DNA of 64,000 bases from Chryseobacterium sp. Leaf405 (GTDB taxonomy: Bacteria > Bacteroidota > Bacteroidia > Flavobacteriales > Weeksellaceae). Made by a program: the position numbers and the translations under genes. This document shows positions 59,614-64,000 of this stretch, in pieces. The notes under the pieces were generated by a model. The model was not told the DNA's origin. It did not search any database and saw nothing but the letters and a program-made list of their open reading frames with translations. How positions within the stretch are numbered: position 1 is the stretch's first letter; each line of letters starts with the position of its first letter. The stretch lies in the NCBI RefSeq assembly GCF_001425355.1, contig NZ_LMQN01000015.1:880702-944701 (forward strand). Reading direction: 5' to 3'.

Positions 59614-62219
59614 TATTGTGGTTTGGCAGGAGTCAAATTTGTATTTTCTATTTCCTGTTGTGTTGGAGCTCGCTGCCGCTTTCTCAAACCTGTAGGTGGT
59701 TGTCCGGTCTGTCCGTTATTCATCATCGTATTTGCAGGTCTCTGAGGAACTCCTACTCCATTGGATTGTTGTCCAGGCTGTTGTGGCGGATTGCTATTCC
59801 CCATATTAGCTTGATTCTGAGGCATTGCATTTCCTTTATTATCTGTCGCTTGGAATGTGATGTCACTCTTAAGATAGTTCAGCATTTCTTTGGCTTTCTC
59901 GCCTTCAGGAGTTTTAGCATAATTTAAAACAATTTGTTCCAATTGAAGAATCATTACCTCTTTCCCACTCGATTTCCCTGAATTAAATGCATTTAATAAA
60001 TACAATTTCGGAATTAAGGCATCTTTTGGATATTTCTGAATTGTCTGATCAATAATATCTTTACTTTCCCCGAATTTCTCCGATTCATAGAGAGCAAAGG
60101 CTCGTTTGTATTCTCCTTCCACATCTTCAGAAGATTTTACGAAGTTGTTATTCTTCGGATTTCTTGCAAATTCTGCGTACGAAGTGTAAGGATAATCTTT
60201 TAATAAAATTTGTTTTGCTCTTTCAGAAGCTTGCGGATTTTTCTCATAATTCATGGCAAAAATCTCATATAGAGCTTGCAGCATTACTTTCTCTTCAGGT
60301 TTAACATCCACAAGATCATACAATGTTTTTGTTGCCAAAGGGGTATTCGTAAAATAGTTCTGATACATCACTCCTAAACCTAAAGAAGCGGTGTCTCTGT
60401 CTTTTTTTAACTGTCCTAATTTTGTAAGATCGGTAGGAATCTGTTCGATATAAAAATCCGGTTCAAAACGTCTCGGATTCGGTGCTGAAGTTGTTCCTAA
60501 GGCATCATTTTTCATATCTTCGATCGTAGCCATTTTCTTGGAGAAACGCCAGTTATCGACCAATGCCCTCTCTCCCCAAGTTTGCTTAAAGGTTGAAGTT
60601 CCTTTGCTTACCGTTCCTGTATTAGAGAAGTAAAAACCTCTTGTTGCAACTCCAAAATCCTCAAATGAATTGGAACTGTTGGCAAAAATTGAAGTCGAAT
60701 TATAATCTCCCGTGTCAAAACCTTTTGATCTTTCTGCACGTCTTCTTTCCAATTCTTCTTTCTCTTCTTTGACTTTTAATTTAGCAATATATTTCGAGAA
60801 AAAATCGGTTTTCTGCTCTTTACTCATCTTGGCTAAAGAGAGAATACTGTCGTTTTTCTTGATTAAATAATAGTTTTTAGAGATTTTTTTGATGTAAACA
60901 GATTGGTCAGCCAGCAGAACTTTAGACGGCTCATAAGTCATTACAGCCAACGCAGAATCATAATACACTCCCGCCCCGATGTAATCATTTTTGTCTAAAT
61001 ATCCTTTCCCGATTTCGTAATACGTTAAACCACGAACCTGCCCGTCAGAAACTTTTTCCTTCAATGATTTTCTGAAGTATTCCTGCGCTTCATCAGTTTT
61101 TCCGGCTTTGTTTGCCATTAATCCCAAAGCATAATAAAATTCATTCTTTCTGGAACCGTAAGTTCCTTTTTTACTGATGTCTTCAAGATATTTTCTGGCT
61201 CCGCTGTAATCTCCTTTTCCGTTGAAAGTTTTTGCGATTTCAATCTGAGATTTTACTTCAAATTCAAAATCGTTAGCATATTTATAAGCTGCTAAAAAGC
61301 TTTCTCTTGCTTTGTCATTCTGAGCTAAATTAGTTAAAACCTGTCCTCTTAAAAATGCAATTCTACTTTTTAGTTTTCTGTTTGAATTAAGTTCATAAGC
61401 TAAATCCAATTCCTTTACAGCTTCTTCTTTTTTTCCTGCATCCAAAAGAGATTCAGAATAATAGATGCTCAATAACTTAGCCTGGTCTTTACTAAGTTTT
61501 TCACCTTTTAATTTTGCAAAAGTTTCATGAGCTTTATGATAATTTTTAATCTGATCATATGCTAAACCTTCATAAATTCTCGCCAAAGCAATTCTTTTAT
61601 CATCTTTCATGTGAGTGAAGACGTAGTTTAAAGCATCAAGTGCTTCTAAGGATTTTCCTCTGTAAATTCTTGACTGTGCAAGGATCATATAGGCATCGAA
61701 AATCGTTTTATTCTGTTCTTGTCCATGTTTGATTACAGAATATTTATTAATCGCTTTTAACGCTTTTGCTTCCGAAATTTCCAGATTGGTTGCTCCTTTC
61801 TGCTCAGGCTGATTGGGATCTCCCGATTTTGTTCCGGCACCATTCGTTGTGGTATTTCCAGGCATTCCGGGCGGCATTCCCGGAGGACCTCCTCTTCCAT
61901 TATTGCTTTGATTCGGTCTGTTGACTTCCGCCATTTTCATAGAATTTTCAGCAAAAGCAGAAGATTGCCCGAGATCACTTCCCAAAGGCTGATCTTCATA
62001 GGTCAGAATGGGAATATAAGGCGCATAAAAATTGTCCTTGTGAGCTTTATCTCTTGTTTCAAACTCAAAATTCAACGCATCCTTTGCATTGAAAAGAGTA
62101 TTGTAATATGTGGAAAATCCTTTCATAAACTTAGATCGCTGCTCAGGTCTCTTGGTTTTTGTAATACAAGAAACAACAACAATACTTAGGATTAAAAGGA
62201 ATAAAATATTCTTTTTCAT
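59613..62219 (-). CDS. TPR lipoprotein, PorW/SprE-like, type IX secretion
   Basis: The protein has 868 residues. Lipobox VVSC (Cys18) and an N-terminal region with KFMKGFSTYYNTLFNAKDAL (seen as FSTYYNTLFNAK, ~33-44), a motif I associate with SprE/PorW. Many TPR-like helix pairs follow, then a Gly/Pro/Gln-rich low-complexity stretch (GGPPGMPPGMPG at ~115; QPGQQSNGVGVPQRP near 830). PorW and SprE are periplasmic lipoproteins of type IX secretion and gliding. A general TPR lipoprotein is the alternative. Confidence 0.75.
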   Translation of the reverse strand: MKKNILFLLILSIVVVSCITKTKRPEQRSKFMKGFSTYYNTLFNAKDALNFEFETRDKAHKDNFYAPYIPILTYEDQPLGSDLGQSSAFAENSMKMAEVNRPNQSNNGRGGPPGMPPGMPGNTTTNGAGTKSGDPNQPEQKGATNLEISEAKALKAINKYSVIKHGQEQNKTIFDAYMILAQSRIYRGKSLEALDALNYVFTHMKDDKRIALARIYEGLAYDQIKNYHKAHETFAKLKGEKLSKDQAKLLSIYYSESLLDAGKKEEAVKELDLAYELNSNRKLKSRIAFLRGQVLTNLAQNDKARESFLAAYKYANDFEFEVKSQIEIAKTFNGKGDYSGARKYLEDISKKGTYGSRKNEFYYALGLMANKAGKTDEAQEYFRKSLKEKVSDGQVRGLTYYEIGKGYLDKNDYIGAGVYYDSALAVMTYEPSKVLLADQSVYIKKISKNYYLIKKNDSILSLAKMSKEQKTDFFSKYIAKLKVKEEKEELERRRAERSKGFDTGDYNSTSIFANSSNSFEDFGVATRGFYFSNTGTVSKGTSTFKQTWGERALVDNWRFSKKMATIEDMKNDALGTTSAPNPRRFEPDFYIEQIPTDLTKLGQLKKDRDTASLGLGVMYQNYFTNTPLATKTLYDLVDVKPEEKVMLQALYEIFAMNYEKNPQASERAKQILLKDYPYTSYAEFARNPKNNNFVKSSEDVEGEYKRAFALYESEKFGESKDIIDQTIQKYPKDALIPKLYLLNAFNSGKSSGKEVMILQLEQIVLNYAKTPEGEKAKEMLNYLKSDITFQATDNKGNAMPQNQANMGNSNPPQQPGQQSNGVGVPQRPANTMMNNGQTGQPPTGLRKRQRAPTQQEIENTNLTPAKPQ

Positions 62220-62306
62220 TATTTAATATAAACTCGCTAATCTACTTTTTATTATCAGTAGGTTTGATGATTTTGTAAAAATAATAAAATTTTATATGGA
62301 AATTGG

Positions 62307-62861
62307 TTATATTTCTTTCAAAATTTTGTAAACCAAATGAGTAGGAAGCCCCATAATGGTATAAAAGCTTCCTTTCATGTATTTAATTTTTGCCATTCCG
62401 AGCCATTCCTGGATGCCGTAACTTCCTGCTTTGTCGAAAGGTCTGTAATTTTCGATATAATATTTTATTTCGTCATCTGTTAATTCATCCAATTCTACAT
62501 CTGCAACATCCGTTTCCGTAATTGTTTTTGTTGATGTTTTAATGGTAATTCCCGTATAAACCTGATGTATTTTTCCTGAAAGAAGTTTCAGCATTTGTCT
62601 GGCATCATTTTCATTAATTGGTTTTCCGAGAAACTGATTGTCAATCGCTACAACAGTATCAGCAGTTAGTAGAACCTCTCCTTCTTCCAGTTTTCGGAAT
62701 GCATTTGCTTTTAATTCAGAAAGATAAGCAGCAGACTCTTGCACTTTGATATGTTCGGGAATAATTTCTTCACAATCGATTTTTACAACTTCAAATTCAA
62801 AACCTAAACTGGATAATAGTTCTTTTCTTCTGGGAGATTGTGAGGCTAATAATAATTTCAT
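62307..62861 (-). CDS. maf: Maf nucleoside triphosphate pyrophosphatase
   Basis: The protein has 184 residues. LASQSPRRKELLSSLGFEFEV (S-x-S-P-R-R-x-E-L-L at 6-15), LTADTVV (~66-72) and YGIQEWLG (~150) are the Maf motifs. It hydrolyses non-canonical or pyrimidine nucleoside triphosphates, a house-cleaning role. It follows the KdsC-like gene by 10 bp. Confidence 0.93.
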   Translation of the reverse strand: MKLLLASQSPRRKELLSSLGFEFEVVKIDCEEIIPEHIKVQESAAYLSELKANAFRKLEEGEVLLTADTVVAIDNQFLGKPINENDARQMLKLLSGKIHQVYTGITIKTSTKTITETDVADVELDELTDDEIKYYIENYRPFDKAGSYGIQEWLGMAKIKYMKGSFYTIMGLPTHLVYKILKEI

Positions 62862-62871
62862 TGTCAGTTAA

Positions 62872-63390
62872 TTAAATAGATTGTGTATTGTCCTCATGCC
62901 ATTTTCCCTGAACCTTCATTACCTGCTCTATCACATCACGTACTGCCCCACTTCCGCCTTTTATAGGTGAAATATAAGTTGCGACATTTTTCACTTCAGG
63001 AACTGCATTTTCGGGACAGGCAGCAATTGCAGAGTTTTTTAGGATATGAATATCCGGTAAATCATCGCCCATGGTTAAAATTTCTTCATTTTTGAGATTG
63101 TACTTTGCTTTAAAATCTTCAAAATCTGCCATTTTATTGTGAGACTTTGCATAATAATCTTCGATCCCGAGATAATTGATTCTGTGTTTTACCATTTCAT
63201 CATTTCCACCCGTTATAACTCCGATTAAATAATTGTTTTTTAAAGCTTTAACGACGGCGTAACCATCAAGAACGTTCATTACTCTGGACATATTTCCACC
63301 AGGCATCAAATACACGCTTCCATCTGTAAAAACTCCGTCTACATCGAATACAAATGCTTTAATATCTTTTAATTTCTCTTTATAGCTCAT
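62872..63390 (-). CDS. KdsC-like HAD-family phosphatase
   Basis: The protein has 172 residues. Nucleophile motif VFDVDGVFTDGSVYL (13-27), GVITGG (~61) and TMGDDLPDIHIL (~107-118), matching the small KDO-8-phosphate phosphatase type. If it is KdsC it serves lipopolysaccharide synthesis, but a broader sugar phosphatase is possible. Its start overlaps the upstream gene by 11 bp. Confidence 0.87.
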   Translation of the reverse strand: MSYKEKLKDIKAFVFDVDGVFTDGSVYLMPGGNMSRVMNVLDGYAVVKALKNNYLIGVITGGNDEMVKHRINYLGIEDYYAKSHNKMADFEDFKAKYNLKNEEILTMGDDLPDIHILKNSAIAACPENAVPEVKNVATYISPIKGGSGAVRDVIEQVMKVQGKWHEDNTQSI

Positions 63391-64000
63391 ACATTTTTTG
63401 AATTGAATGATTCATTGTTTTATAAATCTCAAGACTTTCATCTTTCAATAATTGCTCGTGTAATTCCAGAATTCTTTTGTCGTTTCGTACAGCCGGACCG
63501 GTTTGTGCAGATTTTGGTTCAATTTCATGGATTTTCTGAACGGTTTCATAGATTAATGGTAAAAAATAATCAAACGGAATTTCCTGTGAATCCGAAATTT
63601 CTTTTGCTCTAGAAAAAAGATGATTTACAAAATTACACGCAAAAACTGCGGTTAAATGAATATATTTTCTTTTCTCATGAGAACTTTCAATTACATTCTG
63701 AGAAACTTTAGAAGCGATTTCAAATAACGTTTTCTTATCTCCTTCATTTTCTGTTTCAATAAAAAACGGAATTTTTGAATAATCTAATTCTTTTGATTTT
63801 GAAAAAGTCTGCAAAGGATAAAAACTTGCTTTTCTGTAATCCCCCTGTAAAATTTCCTTCGGAAGAGAACCGGAAGTGTGGGCAACCAAACAATCCTTTT
63901 TAGTGATGATCTTTGAAACGTTTTCTACAGAATTGTCGCTTACACAAATAATGTACAAATCCGATTCAACTAAATTGTTAGTTGAAAAAGGAATGTTTAA
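63380..64000 (-). CDS. DUF2520 / Rossmann-like oxidoreductase, N-terminus off the window
   Basis: The open frame runs from the stop at 63380 past the window end with no stop codon, so only the C-terminal ~207 residues are seen. YIICVSDNSVENVSKII and VAHTSGSLPKEIL resemble the C-terminal half of a Rossmann fold (VxxxDxxI... HTSG), followed by the helical DUF2520 domain (YIHLTAVFACNFVNHLF). The N-terminal dinucleotide-binding part would be outside. Operon with the KdsC-like and maf genes. Confidence 0.8.
   Translation of the reverse strand, partial: LNIPFSTNNLVESDLYIICVSDNSVENVSKIITKKDCLVAHTSGSLPKEILQGDYRKASFYPLQTFSKSKELDYSKIPFFIETENEGDKKTLFEIASKVSQNVIESSHEKRKYIHLTAVFACNFVNHLFSRAKEISDSQEIPFDYFLPLIYETVQKIHEIEPKSAQTGPAVRNDKRILELHEQLLKDESLEIYKTMNHSIQKMYEL

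Noticed and set aside
59571-59927. 118-aa + strand frame
   Set aside because: It covers a terminator and the end of the PorW/SprE-like gene in antisense and has no family features.

Overview
The window looks like the chromosome of a Bacteroidota bacterium close to Chryseobacterium (Weeksellaceae). This is an inference from AT-rich DNA, many promoters of the Bacteroidota form TTG-N18-21-TAnnTTTG, almost no Shine-Dalgarno sites, a MurF-alanine racemase fusion, several LytS/LytTR pairs with 2TM-domain proteins, a TonB-dependent receptor, and a PorW/SprE-like lipoprotein of type IX secretion. No phage, insertion sequence, CRISPR array, rRNA or tRNA was recognised.

1-9.74 kb, accessory: a probable RiPP (ribosomally made, modified peptide) locus. 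It opens with a tandem array, cut by the window edge, of at least five mini-genes with a ~120 bp period. Each encodes a 21-residue peptide whose first 17 residues are identical and whose end varies: IICW, IICF or VICF. A hairpin terminator separates the array from a SagB-type flavin oxidoreductase, a peptide-exporter-like ABC transporter, a secreted two-domain aspartic protease, a full-length LanB-type dehydratase with its own promoter, and a LytS/LytTR two-component pair. A convergent mini-operon encodes a 45-residue Ser/Thr-rich peptide, possibly a second precursor, and a 116-residue protein of unknown function. No LanC cyclase, YcaO or C39 peptidase is present. This is the best candidate for an undescribed system.

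9.9-20 kb: housekeeping and envelope genes (GT9 and GT4 glycosyltransferases, SufE, ClpC, an outer-membrane barrel, MnmA), then an HxlR regulator divergent from two short-chain dehydrogenases with a dense GTTAC operator-like region.

20-30.3 kb: a protein with a His-rich domain and a Cys/Gly-rich tail, a LytS/LytTR locus with four copies of the 2TM domain (one fused to the kinase), a TonB-dependent receptor with a small periplasmic partner, and an AraC/GyrI regulator.

30.3-46.5 kb: SodC, tail-specific protease, SurE, GMP reductase, FabG, a WG-repeat protein, RsmI, an acidic repeat protein, thymidine kinase, MurF-Alr, a patatin-type outer-membrane phospholipase and YbeY.

46.5-52.2 kb: mnmG lies between two perfect parS palindromes (TGTTTCACGTGAAACA). 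About 2.5 kb farther on, between pgk and rpiB, is a ~640 bp AT-rich non-coding stretch with a perfect DnaA box, several near matches and other short repeats. This suggests an origin-proximal segment and possibly oriC itself.

52.4-64 kb: a secreted thrombospondin type 3 repeat protein, RNase R, a LysE exporter, an LD-carboxypeptidase, a YraN nuclease, an SDR and TsaB on the + strand; then the PorW/SprE-like lipoprotein and a Maf / KdsC-like / DUF2520-like operon on the - strand, the last gene running off the window.
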